DNA from: Galdieria sulphuraria
Lineage: Eukaryota; Rhodophyta; Bangiophyceae; Galdieriales; Galdieriaceae
NCBI RefSeq assembly: GCF_000341285.1
Contig: NW_005178432.1
Span: 80,540 to 144,539 of the forward strand
Direction of reading: 5' to 3'
Length of the DNA: 64,000 bases
Position 1 is the stretch's first letter. Each line of letters begins with the position of its first letter. A program made the position numbers and the translations under genes. The notes beneath the pieces were generated by a model. It saw only the letters and a program-made list of their open reading frames with translations. It ran no database searches and was not told where the DNA came from. Shown piece by piece: positions 45,802 through 56,044 of this stretch.

Positions 45802-47839
45802 ATGGCTGCTAAAGAGGAAACTGAAAATTTTTTTACCGGGTTGACGAAAGGGTTATCTAAAGAGGAGGCGCGTATTTATTCAACGGATGCAGACTTGTTT
45901 TCTTCAGACTGTTGTCATACAGAATCGAGCAGATGTCCAGAATTTAAGCTTCCAGTGAATCCGGCTAGTAAAGCAACGAAGATTAATCTCTTGAGTATTG
46001 CCAGACCTCATATGAGAGCATTTCATTTTGCCTGGTTATCCTTTTTCCTTTCGTACGTCAAGAAATGGGTTGGTTTCCTACATGTTGACTTTAAATGTTT
46101 TCATAGCTTCTTTGCTTGGTTTTCCATCCCTCCGCTAGTTACCACTATAGAACAGTTTGATCATTTGTCTCCTGGAGAGAAGGATAACACAGACATTCTT
46201 GCATCCGCAGGAACTGTTTTGGCTAGATTGATTATTGGCCCGTTGGCAGATGAATATGGACCGAGAACGATGCAGTTGACTACTTTGACAGTCTTCTCGA
46301 TTCCTGTATTTTTGACTGGTGCTACATTCAATTACGCCTCATTGGCGGTTTGTCGATTCTTTATTGGAATGGTTGGAGCAGCATTTGTGGTAGGAGAGTT
46401 TTCGTTGCGTTCATTTTTTATATTACCAAGTAGCTATCATAGGTGACTGAATTCTGGACCAACCTTCATTTTGCTCCAAATATTGTAGGTTTGGCTACAT
46501 CAACTACTGCGGGATGGGGAAATGCAGGAGCAGGTGTAGCCAATGCCCTTATGCCACAAATCTATAATCTGTTTCAGGACTTTGGACTGGATAAAGACAA
46601 AGCTTGGAGGGCATGTTATATTGTTCCTGGAATTCTCTTATGGATTGTTGGGTTGAACTTGTACTTTTTCTCAGATGACTGTCCTCGTGGTAATTATAAA
46701 GAGCTGATTGCATCTTCTGAGAGAAGGAAAGTTCCATTTCTGCAGGCGTTGAAGCGAGCTTCGTTCAACTACGTTGCCTGGTTGTTATTTATCGCATATG
46801 CCATCAGCTTTGGTGTGGAAGTTTTGCTGAACATCAGGCTTTCTTCCTATTTTCAATCCCGATTTTCTGTTATTCAGAGCAAGGCTGGATTAGCAGCAGG
46901 ACTTTTTGGATTGACGAACATTTTTGCGAGGACTCTTGGAGGAGTATGCAGTGATATGTCAGCCAAATATTTCGGAATGAGAGGAAGACTATGGTCATTG
47001 TTTCTTTTTCTTATTCTTGAAGGAGTCTTTTGTTTGGTCTTCTATGAAATGTCAGGCTTTGGTTCGAGCATTGGAGTCCTTGTACCATTCAGCATTTTTG
47101 TGCAGTGTAGCACAGGTATGGTTAAAATATAATATCTACGATTCATTCCATATGTAATTATTCTAACGATGATCAAGGATGTGTTTTCTCCATTGTGCCT
47201 TTTGTGCTTCCAACCTTTGTTGGAGGTGTTGCAGGATTGGTTGGAGCTGGAGGGAACGTTGGCTCAGTGGTATTTGGCTTTCTTTGGAAGCTTCCAGGAG
47301 TATCCAACGATCCCGGAAAGCCCTTTTTCTTCTTATCATTCTTTATTCTCGGACTGGCGTTTGTCGTTCCGTTTATTCATTTTCCAAAATACGGCTCTAT
47401 GTTCTTTTCACCAAGAAACAAAATACAAGAAAGAAAGAATTCAGATCGAGAGAGTGCTCATATAAGATGGATTCCTATGAAAATAGATGAAGAAGTAGAG
47501 AGTCTATCCATCAGCTGTGTGGAAGTCTTGAACAAGAAATTTTCTTTCGACTGTCACTATTGTCGCTGTTTAGAGTGCAACAGGAAGGAAGAAAGTGTCC
47601 CTTCTTCTCCGGAGTTTCAAGCCACTTGTTCGAGCTTTGCGGATGAGGTGAAATGTAAATCTCAACAAGAAGAAGCATGCTATGTCTTGAACCTTGAAAT
47701 TACCATTCTTCAAACATCATATCTCGTGTTGCTTGATGTAGTTCTGTCAACCGCAGATAATTGGATTTTGAAAAGCGTCTCTTTTCCTGTGCATTCCATG
47801 TTTAAGTCACCCGTGGCCATTTGCAAGCTCGAAGAATGA
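45802..47839 (+). CDS. NRT2: NRT2/NarK-type nitrate transporter with a long C-terminal tail
   Basis: Four exons, 45802-46052, 46107-46389, 46443-47115 and 47178-47839, encode 622 residues of the major facilitator superfamily. Landmarks: FHFAWLSFFLSFFAWFSIPP across junction 1, VLARLIIGPLADEYGPR, the nitrate signature TTAGWGNAGAGVANALMPQ, and the second glycine-rich signature GLVGAGGNVGSVVFG. The C-terminal tail of about 150 residues is cytosolic and carries a Cys cluster CHYCRCLEC (C-x2-C-x-C-x2-C). Intron 1 is 54 nt, stop-free and a multiple of three. Neighbours are an anion channel, a ferric-reductase-like protein and nitrite reductase, so this is a nitrate assimilation cluster. Confidence 0.93.
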
Positions 47840-47975
47840 CTGGTTCTTGTGCGAAAATCCTTATATTTGCTATTCTTTTGTTGGAATTTTCAGTTTGTCA
47901 ATACAATAAATATATTTCGCGTACTAAGAATGCGATGACGACGAGCATTGTTACGCAACCAAAAGTCTCCTTTAT

Positions 47976-50540
47976 TTAAAACTCAAATGTTTCCGTGGAA
48001 GTTGTACAACTCCAGTTGTCATTCTCCAACAACCTGCAATGTTCCTGTACTTGACTCACCATAGAAGGAGGTCCACATATGTAACTAATGCCTTTGTGGA
48101 TCCCAAGCAATAGAGACTCATGTCTCCAATTACAAATGACCGTATTCCAATCAGGACGTCCCCTGTAAAAATGGATTGTTTGACTAAATGAGGAGTCTAT
48201 TAGACAAGGAAAATCTCCATTTGTAATGTAAATTTCATAATGAACCACGTATTTTAGCAAATGATCTTCTTGAATACTGAAAAGAACATCTTGAACCCAT
48301 TCAAAATGAGCAGTGTTTGATATTGTCCAACATAATGTGATATCTTCGAAAATATTTCTTTTGGAATGCTGATAAATGTCGCATAAGATGGATAGTATTC
48401 CCGTGATTCCTACACCACCAGCACATAACAGTATACTAGAAAAATGAAAGGGGTTAACGGGTAGACTACCGTAGGGTCCTTGTACTTGAATGATCATTTC
48501 ATTCAAAGAAACTTTACAGCCTTCCTCAAGTCGTTTGTAACCGTTCTCTATATAACAATCTAATCCTTGCTTATCATGTCTAAAGAAATTGCTTCCTAGT
48601 ATATTGTCTGGAGTTAGGCTTACTAATGGTTCTGTTGAATTTTCATTATTCCGAACCAGGCTATCGTAGACACTTATTCTTAAGCTCACATCTTGTCTTA
48701 CCAGAGAAGTGCATTCGTTAACCATGTTATAACATGAAGGCCATATATTCGAACGTGATGACGAACAAAGGAAATTTCCTGTTTCAAAAGAAACGTGATC
48801 GTTTGATAAGGCTATTTCCGAAAGACTATGATTCGCTGAACCCACTCTGGAAAATGTCAACTGAAGGAGATATTGGATAAATTCCTTCTTCAGTCCGTAA
48901 AAACAAGTTATCCTTGGCATCTGTGGCAATTGTTTAGAGTCCACACGAAGGATGCTCTTGGATGAAATGTCTTTCTCCACAGACAACCACGATACAGTTG
49001 ATATGTTCCTGTCATTTTCTCCTAGCATTCTTCCATTGGCAAATTGGAGTTCTTCGACCAACTCATCATTGTTATAAAACAATGAATATCCTTGACAAGC
49101 TTTGTATAGTTTATCGGTGAAGGAACGCGTCATCCCTCTTCTCACTATAATATCAAAAGTATTGGAATCCAACGAGAATATCGAAAATGGATGAGACTGT
49201 AGCCATGCTAAATGGGGAACTTTGAAGAATCCAAGGTGACCTCCGATGCCTTCTGTTGTCCATTCCCGGGGTCCAACAAGCGTGATGCGGACAGCATCTT
49301 GAAAAACTCGAATTTTTAAAGGGATTACTTCATAAGTTCGATAAATACGGAGCATATAATCGATTCCCAACGATAAAAGACCTGGAGCTAAGTAATACGC
49401 AGCAAATCCTATGTGAAGGACTGTAAAAATCAGACAGAAGGGGAAGAGGATGACATGAGAATAGTAGAAAACTTCGAAAGCCTTTCTTCTAATGCGATGC
49501 AGAGCCAAAACTCCTAAAAGAAGAAGAAAAAGATGGGCAAAAATACCAGGCAAGTTAAATCGCACATGCGTCGATGAAAAACTAAACAAAAAAGCAAAAC
49601 CTCGGGATTGGAACATGTAGGAATGAAACATGCCAAATGCGTGCCAGCTGGTAAGAAATAAAGTCCAGTAACCTAGCAACCGATGATACAAGAGTGTTCT
49701 CTCAAAACAAGTCCCCATGATGGACCACAAAGGAGAGTTTCGAGAGACAGGAAATAACAAAATGCCAAGATTACAAACTGCCAGTTCACCAGCACATCTT
49801 GTAAGTGGTGATTTCAGACTAATATACTTTTGAAAGTATAGATAGCGGCAAAAGTATGCTTGAAAGATAAGATATATGGCAACCCTGGAGTCTATAATAT
49901 AAAGGATTGTTTCGCTCACAAACCTATTTCCTTTAAAAACAGGTGACATTACATTGGCAAGTTTCTTCCGACAAACACGCTGAAATGACGACAGTAAAGA
50001 ACCGTACTTACAGGCGGAAACTCTGTTGAAAATAACACTATACAAAACTAAAATTGTACAGAACATATAAAATGGTAACACACTTTCTTCCAAGCCTAGG
50101 CGATACAACGAAGCTAATGTGCGGGATAGAACAGTTTCTCCTGGACAAACTGGTCTCTTAGCTTTTGTTATAGAACTCCTGGTTCCGGGATGAGATATAT
50201 CCCAAACTCGAAAAGGGATGTCTCCTTTCTTCCAGACACAGCAGGGATCACCCAACTCCATGCCGTTGCTTTGACCGTCGCCATCGGAGTCTAGCACACA
50301 AAGTCTTTTCCAGTTGCCACCAACCTTACGAAAGTCTTTTCCAAACTGATTTATGCCGGTCGTACCCATCGCATCTTTATGACCGACACCTATCCAAGAA
50401 GTTGTATTGGATTGAGGGTCCAGAACTTTGGCTCCGTTAGGAAACTGATCCAAGTAATTGAGATGACCAGTTACCAGGCAACACAGGGATACGAATATAA
50501 CCAGAAAAACATGCGGTGACGACGAAAAAGGTGCTAGCAT
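47976..50540 (-). CDS. Temptin-domain / ferric reductase-NADPH oxidase-like fusion protein
   Basis: Single exon, 854 residues from the ATG at 50540. A signal peptide (MLAPFSSSPHVFLVIFVSL) precedes a temptin-like luminal domain with DQFPNGAKVLDP, WIGVGHKDAMG, LCVLDSDGDGQSNGMELGDP and ISHPGTR. A ferric-reductase-type membrane domain follows, with two His-x13-His heme pairs (YHRLLGYW to SWHAF, and YYSHVILF to VLHIG). The C-terminus has an FAD motif SHPFSIFS, a pyrophosphate and nucleotide region GPYGSLPV with CAGGVGITGI, and CGPPSM. It should move electrons from cytosolic NAD(P)H across the membrane to the outside. Partner and acceptor are unknown; see the finding on the molybdenum enzyme nearby. 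Confidence 0.85.
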   Translation of the reverse strand: MLAPFSSSPHVFLVIFVSLCCLVTGHLNYLDQFPNGAKVLDPQSNTTSWIGVGHKDAMGTTGINQFGKDFRKVGGNWKRLCVLDSDGDGQSNGMELGDPCCVWKKGDIPFRVWDISHPGTRSSITKAKRPVCPGETVLSRTLASLYRLGLEESVLPFYMFCTILVLYSVIFNRVSACKYGSLLSSFQRVCRKKLANVMSPVFKGNRFVSETILYIIDSRVAIYLIFQAYFCRYLYFQKYISLKSPLTRCAGELAVCNLGILLFPVSRNSPLWSIMGTCFERTLLYHRLLGYWTLFLTSWHAFGMFHSYMFQSRGFAFLFSFSSTHVRFNLPGIFAHLFLLLLGVLALHRIRRKAFEVFYYSHVILFPFCLIFTVLHIGFAAYYLAPGLLSLGIDYMLRIYRTYEVIPLKIRVFQDAVRITLVGPREWTTEGIGGHLGFFKVPHLAWLQSHPFSIFSLDSNTFDIIVRRGMTRSFTDKLYKACQGYSLFYNNDELVEELQFANGRMLGENDRNISTVSWLSVEKDISSKSILRVDSKQLPQMPRITCFYGLKKEFIQYLLQLTFSRVGSANHSLSEIALSNDHVSFETGNFLCSSSRSNIWPSCYNMVNECTSLVRQDVSLRISVYDSLVRNNENSTEPLVSLTPDNILGSNFFRHDKQGLDCYIENGYKRLEEGCKVSLNEMIIQVQGPYGSLPVNPFHFSSILLCAGGVGITGILSILCDIYQHSKRNIFEDITLCWTISNTAHFEWVQDVLFSIQEDHLLKYVVHYEIYITNGDFPCLIDSSFSQTIHFYRGRPDWNTVICNWRHESLLLGIHKGISYICGPPSMVSQVQEHCRLLENDNWSCTTSTETFEF

Positions 50541-50718
50541 TAGACTTCTGTACACAAAATGAAGGCGCAACAGCAATACTTTTTATTTGACTGTCTAAAA
50601 GGTCACTCATCATTGCCTGTCCTCGTTACTCTCGAGATCAACGGAATCTCAACGGAAATGCATTTATAGACAGAACAATTCACAACAATATTGTTACAGA
50701 AACTTGTTGGTAAGTTTG

Positions 50719-52578
50719 ATGGATAGATCATCATTTGTCTTTCATAAAAATGTTGCTTATCTTTTTCTTACTAATTCATCATGCCCTTTTTCAGTTTCTT
50801 CGACAAACCATAGAAGAATGCATTGTAGGTCATTGTGTTACGTCAGGACGAACGCACTTTCTGTACGGAGACTTAATGAGACTACTGCTTCGGCTGACTC
50901 AGCCCCGCTTGAGGATTCCTTGCCGAGTTTTGACTTACCTCTCATTACTGGTTGGGATTTTTTACCAAAGACAATACAACAGTCCGTTTTGGAGAACAAT
51001 AATAAGATAGAGAAACTGAAAGCTGAAAAGGATGGAAGCTTAGCTTGGCAAGAGATACAGAAGTACAGTCAAATGCTTCGGGATGGAAACGTAAACTGGG
51101 AAGATATTCCACCTGAAGACTTGGATATCCGTTTAAAGTGGGCCGGCTTCTTTCACAGAAGAAAGAGAGTTCCCGGGACCTTTATGGTGCGTTTGAGGCT
51201 TCCAAACGGTATCATTTGGGGCTATCAACTGAAAGCTTTATGCAGTTTCCTTCGTCGTTATGATCTACAAAATACATGCTTTGACATCACTACCAGACAA
51301 AATTTACAGCTTCGTGGAATAAGACTGGAGGATGCTGGTATTTTTTTAGAAGAACTTACTCGCCTAGGAATTGGATGCTTTCAAAGTGGAATGGATAATG
51401 TGCGTAATATAGTTGGTTCTCCTCTAGCAGGTATAGATCCATATGAATTATATGATACAAGAAGTATCTGCTTTGCCTTGGATGAGATGATATCGAACGG
51501 TGGAAAAGGTAAACCAGATTTTGCCAATCTTCCAAGAAAATTTAATATTGCGGTGGGTAGCTACTCTGTGGACACAGTGCACGGTCATATCAACGACTTG
51601 GCTTTCTTACCCATCGCAAAAGATGATAGCTCAGGGAGCTTACTTTTCGAGATACTTATAGGCGGCCTCTTGTCTCCCAAAAGAAATGAAACTTCACTTA
51701 GACTAAATCTATGGGTTCCTGAAAGTTCTATTTTGGCTGTCACTCGTGTGGTCTTGGAAATTTACAGAGATTTTGGTTTCCGGAATTCACGAGCAACTAG
51801 CCGCTTTATCTATCTTATTGAATCATGGGGTTTAGAGAGAATAAAGGCTGAGATAGTTCGAAGGCTAGAAGAAAAGGATGTGGTGTGGTTGGAACCCTTG
51901 AAAAACTCCATAGCAGATAACTCAGCCCCCGTGATTGGTTCGGAAATTTTTGGCATTCATTTACAAAGGCAAAAGGACAAATTCTTTCTTAGTTGTCATG
52001 TTCCTGTTGGTAGGCTGAATGTACAGGAAGCCGAAGTTTTAGCAGACATTGCAAGTAACTATTCCTGTGGAGAAATTAGACTTACTGTGGATCAGAACTT
52101 TATCTTGCCTAATATAGTTCGCACTAAAATAGAAAGTGTTTTACAAGAACCACTTCTTCGTGAACGATTTACTCACAGACCAAGACCACTTTCGAAAGGA
52201 TTGGTTTCTTGTACGGGTTCTCAATTTTGTGGTTTGGCTCTAATAGAAACAAAAAATCGCTCCTTGGAGCTTTGCAAAATCCTGGAAGAGACGCTTGACT
52301 TTCCTGATGGACAAACGGTGCGTATCCATTGGACGGGTTGCCCCAACTCTTGTGGACAAGCACAAGTTGCAGATATCGGTTTGATGGGAGCTCCAGCCAA
52401 ACAAGATGGAAAACTTGTCGAAGGAGTAGACATTTACCTAGGAGGCACATTAGGAGTGAACTCCACTTTGGGAACTTTATACAGAAAAGGGATTCCCTGT
52501 GATTTCAAATACCTACTTCCTATCATGATAGAATTACTTCAGACACATTTTGGTGCTAGACTAAAGGAAGATATGTGA
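50719..52578 (+). CDS. nirA: Ferredoxin-nitrite reductase, plastid
   Basis: Reduces nitrite to ammonium with six electrons from ferredoxin, using siroheme and a [4Fe-4S] cluster. The plant/cyanobacterial type is shown by VPGTFMVRLRLPNG, DITTRQNLQLRGI, LPRKFNIAVGS, HINDLAFLPI and the cluster ligands SCTGSQFCGLA and TGCPNSCGQAQVADIG. Open reading continues from an ATG at 50719, but a good intron (GTAAGT at 50710, branch-like TACTAAT, TTTTTCAG ending at 50796) covers that start. If it is spliced, translation begins at 50818 with MHCRSLCYVRTNALS, a good plastid transit peptide, and the protein has 586 residues. I favour the spliced form. Confidence 0.94.
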   Translation: MDRSSFVFHKNVAYLFLTNSSCPFSVSSTNHRRMHCRSLCYVRTNALSVRRLNETTASADSAPLEDSLPSFDLPLITGWDFLPKTIQQSVLENNNKIEKLKAEKDGSLAWQEIQKYSQMLRDGNVNWEDIPPEDLDIRLKWAGFFHRRKRVPGTFMVRLRLPNGIIWGYQLKALCSFLRRYDLQNTCFDITTRQNLQLRGIRLEDAGIFLEELTRLGIGCFQSGMDNVRNIVGSPLAGIDPYELYDTRSICFALDEMISNGGKGKPDFANLPRKFNIAVGSYSVDTVHGHINDLAFLPIAKDDSSGSLLFEILIGGLLSPKRNETSLRLNLWVPESSILAVTRVVLEIYRDFGFRNSRATSRFIYLIESWGLERIKAEIVRRLEEKDVVWLEPLKNSIADNSAPVIGSEIFGIHLQRQKDKFFLSCHVPVGRLNVQEAEVLADIASNYSCGEIRLTVDQNFILPNIVRTKIESVLQEPLLRERFTHRPRPLSKGLVSCTGSQFCGLALIETKNRSLELCKILEETLDFPDGQTVRIHWTGCPNSCGQAQVADIGLMGAPAKQDGKLVEGVDIYLGGTLGVNSTLGTLYRKGIPCDFKYLLPIMIELLQTHFGARLKEDM

Positions 52579-53092
52579 CTGGAAGGCAATTTTGGTTTCT
52601 CTTAATCTTTCAAAACACTATACTCTGTGAGACTTTGATCTAGACGGTTTCGCCTAACAACAGCTTGAATGTTGTATAAAACCTACAATTCCGAATGTTT
52701 ATTCGACTGCTAAGTTAGGTAACCAGTTGTAGTTTTTATACTGCTGGTAGCAAAAGACACACAATGGTTGTAGCTGGATAGTTCACACTTATACTTCGCT
52801 TCACATTAGCTATTCGCTTGAGAATTTCCCCCTTTCGACAAGGAGTCCAGTACTTAGTAACGCTTGTGCATTCCTCATTCGGATGACAAGATATCTAGCA
52901 GAATTTCGTAAAAGCCAGAATTGTGCATATTGTGTAAGGATGGATATGTTGCGTTGCGTGTAGTAAACCACGGCAATAATTCAAAATACGAATTTTTGGG
53001 TTTACTGGACGAGAAGATTCCTTCTCTTCTGAAGCCGACATAAAAATAAAAAGGTATTGTTTTGCTCGAAAGAGGCCAACTCTAATAACCAA
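52579..53092. other. Convergent intergenic stretch without a gene
   Basis: About 510 bp between the convergent nitrite reductase and molybdenum oxidoreductase genes. No ORF or RNA gene is supported. Confidence 0.6.
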
Positions 53093-54261
53093 CTAGATAA
53101 TCTCAAAGATTACAGAACCGACCCCATGCCATCCACCCAAGTCGTTTGTCCAAGTTTCATCTGTTGCCATTCCATTAACGCATTGAACTTTAGAGAAAAC
53201 CTGAAAAACTCCTTTCCATTCGTGAGATATATCTATTTTCCACAAACTCCAAACGTCAACTGTGCCTCTTCGAACAATTTCAGCAGCTATCCAGGAAACG
53301 TTCTCAAAAATCTTTCCAGAATACTGTGATTTCCAATCTCTGTAATCGCCATAAACCCTATCGTAAGCTACCGAAACATTCTGCACTTCCTGACTTCCGC
53401 AATAGGCGATTCCTGTTATTCGTAAAGTACTTTTTCCTTTAGACCCAGCAATTCTGCTAAATTGGCCAGGATAGTAGATAAAGCTAACTGGACGTATCCT
53501 ATGTTCAGCAGGCCATCCTTGTAGCTCGAAAATATCCTTCTGATGTTGGGCTTGAGAAAGAAACTCTATTTTCTCGATCCACTTTACATTCTTCGTTCCA
53601 TAATAGGAAGTCGCAATGATTCGAACTGGAAAGCCATGTTCTGGGGACAACCACTGACCATTCATTTTCCAAACCAACCACAAGTTATCTAAATTTTCCA
53701 ATGGAATACTTGCAATATAACCATCTCTACCTTTCATTTCAACATAATCACAATCTGTAGTCCAATGAAGATTCCTCATTTGTATAATTTCTAGCACTGT
53801 TACTCCAGTCCATATCCTTCAAACAATAGCTGAGATAAACGAAATATCCATCGAATCAAATTTACTTACGCGTTTCCAATAGCAGACCAACTATCTGTTG
53901 CTCCAATACATAACAAGGTGAACTCTTTTTCTCTAACGGGCAACTTGGAAATTATTTCTTGAATTGTCACTGGTTCTATCTCGCTCTCCTTGCCTCGTAT
54001 TCCACCTTGTAAGTATAACTTCCAACCAGAAATTCCTTCAGGAAAATTTGGAATCACAGCACTGTGTGACAAAAAGAATAATTCTTTCCAACTCGTGATC
54101 ATTCTCGGGAGGCAACTGAAGTCCATACAATGCTGCTCTCGTATCCACTCAATATCTGAATCGTTGTTCCAGAACCAATAAGGATAACAAACGGATACAA
54201 GCACAATAAAAGAAACAAAAACGACCAAGAAAATTTGAACAACTTGTGAAAACCTCGCCAT
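53093..54261 (-). CDS. Membrane-anchored molybdenum-cofactor oxidoreductase (sulfite oxidase family)
   Basis: Two exons, 54261-53870 and 53816-53093, encode 371 residues. An N-terminal signal anchor (FLVVFVSFIVLVSVCYPYWF) puts the catalytic part outside the cytosol. The Moco domain shows ELFFLSHSAVIP, then FTLLCIGATDSWSAIGNA, where the Cys matches the molybdenum-ligating Cys of the family. After the splice come IWTGVTVLEII, GYIASIPLE and MNGQWLSPEHGFPVR. The Mo-dimer domain follows (LRITGIAYCG, ending ETWTNDLGGWHGVGSV). The substrate-binding Arg of the CAGNRR motif is missing, so sulfite or nitrate as substrate is uncertain. There is no heme or FAD domain, so it needs a separate electron partner. 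Confidence 0.85.
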
Positions 54262-55447
54262 TTCGAAACAACAATGTTACGACCCGTTGGTCACGAGATG
54301 AACAGAAATTCTCCCGGTCCTCCCCATATTCTAGAAAGGATGAGGGTTCGTTTTGTCAGTTACTTCGAGGTTGATGTGGAACCGTGAAGTCTAACCGATG
54401 ATAGGTTGAGAAACACGAACCTGGTATCGGAGAAAAACGCAATCATTGGAAGCAGCTCACTTTAGTGAGGGCGCGTAACATCGTGCCTATTTATAGGTTG
54501 TAGGTAGTCGAGTTTATAGACAACAGTTTTGTTTGGACCTTGATTTTGCCTTGGGATACTGGCTTGATAAGATTCTTGCGAGAGCAATAAACTTCATGGT
54601 CTTTATAGTATACGCACTTTTGATTTTTCCACAAAAGGCCTCACTCTGCACTTCTTCTTCCATATTGAGCAAGAAGGAGAGCACTTTTAAGAATATTGAA
54701 AAGGCAACAAAATCTGCTGGCACAGTGCTCTATCTCTTTCTGTAGAGTATTCATATAAAAGAAACGAGTCCTTGAAAACAATCCAATACGCACAATACGT
54801 ATTTCTGTATTAAAAAAAGTAAAGGACGGATGAATTCTACTACAAGTGAGGTTGGAGCAATACTTCGCATCCAAACAGTGCCAGCTTGGGATTTCTTAAC
54901 TCGATTCCACTGGTACTTTTCAACAGACGCAAGGTACCCGAACTTTTCCTTCTACAATAACAAAAATGCTGTATACAGATTCGATTTCCAACAGTAACTA
55001 GCTACTTCAGTCTATTTCGAATAGATCAGTTTCAAATGAATTTTGTTAGTGTAGGTACTCAAGAAAATTCAAAAATTCAAAAAAAGCTTCATGCTAAACA
55101 AATCTTGATTACGAAAGATTACCTATCATTTTCAAAGTTCCATGCAATGATTTATTCTGAAGGAACGTATTGTTTCACCACGAGACAGCTCCACAGCTTC
55201 ATATTCATTACAGCAACAATTTTTCCTCCATGTTTTTTCCCAATAATTCTTCCAAAAAAACATACATTGGTTTTCTATATGAATACAACGATAGCTCTCG
55301 TGGATTTTTCTTTCTTTTTCCACAACGCACCGAGAGTTTTATTTGATTCCTTTATTGATACATGATCTCCAATGCCAATGTAGTATTCTCGAATGACTCC
55401 GCCTATGTTAGATAGTGATCGGTCCATGCATATACCAAGCTTTGGAT
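54262..55447. other. 1.2-kb stretch without a supported gene
   Basis: Upstream region of the molybdenum enzyme and downstream of the truncated NTPase. A few ORFs of 65-110 codons exist (for example 55,036-55,365, plus strand) but show no family features and biased hydrophobic composition. Confidence 0.5.
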
Positions 55448-56044
55448 TTAACATCTATCACTCGACATTTTTCTTTTTCCGTTTTTTGCTGAACTTTCAT
55501 CAAACACTACGAGAAGATATTGATCAAAGGGAATGCTTAAAGTCTTTCGTAGCTCTAGAACCACCGAAAGTTTTGGATAGGGAGGAATGTGTCCGTAGGC
55601 TTCATCATCAGGCTTCATAAACGGTAGACCCGTCTGATCACAAGCTGATCGGTAGAATAAAAAGTACAAAGCCCACTCAAGGTTTCTTTTTTCCTCGATG
55701 GGTCGAATGGGCTCCAACTTCCTTGGATCAATGAACAGTAACGAAGTATTTTCAGGCTTCTTCAAAAAACCTCTTCGGTTGGACTTCTCAGACTCACCAA
55801 CGTCATTGAGACCTATCAGTGCACTTTCACCCACGTTACTCAACAGTTCCAAATAACTTTGTATGAATTTTGTCTTGCCACTTCCGAAGAGGTGGGGACC
55901 AACGGGTATGACTGGTTTGAAAGGGGGACCAAGTTTACGTAGAGTGTATAGCTGAAATAACTGCAGTGTTACTACACGAACATCATTTTCTCGGTGTACT
56001 ACAACCATGTCATATACGGTTTCTGGTTCAAATTCACTAGACAT
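55448..56044 (-). pseudogene. Truncated P-loop NTPase, tandem paralogue
   Basis: A 198-codon ORF (ATG 56044) homologous along its length to the first 200 residues of the next gene. Shared blocks: MVVVHRENDVRVVTLQLFQL, GPHLFGSGKTKFIQSYLELL (Walker A), NTSLLFIDPRKLEPIRPIEE, RNLEWALYFLFYR and QYLLVVFDESS (Walker B). Right after Walker B the sequence changes to KNGKRKMSSDRC and stops; the rest of the family domain is not found downstream. It is either a decayed copy or a short separate protein. Confidence 0.6.
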
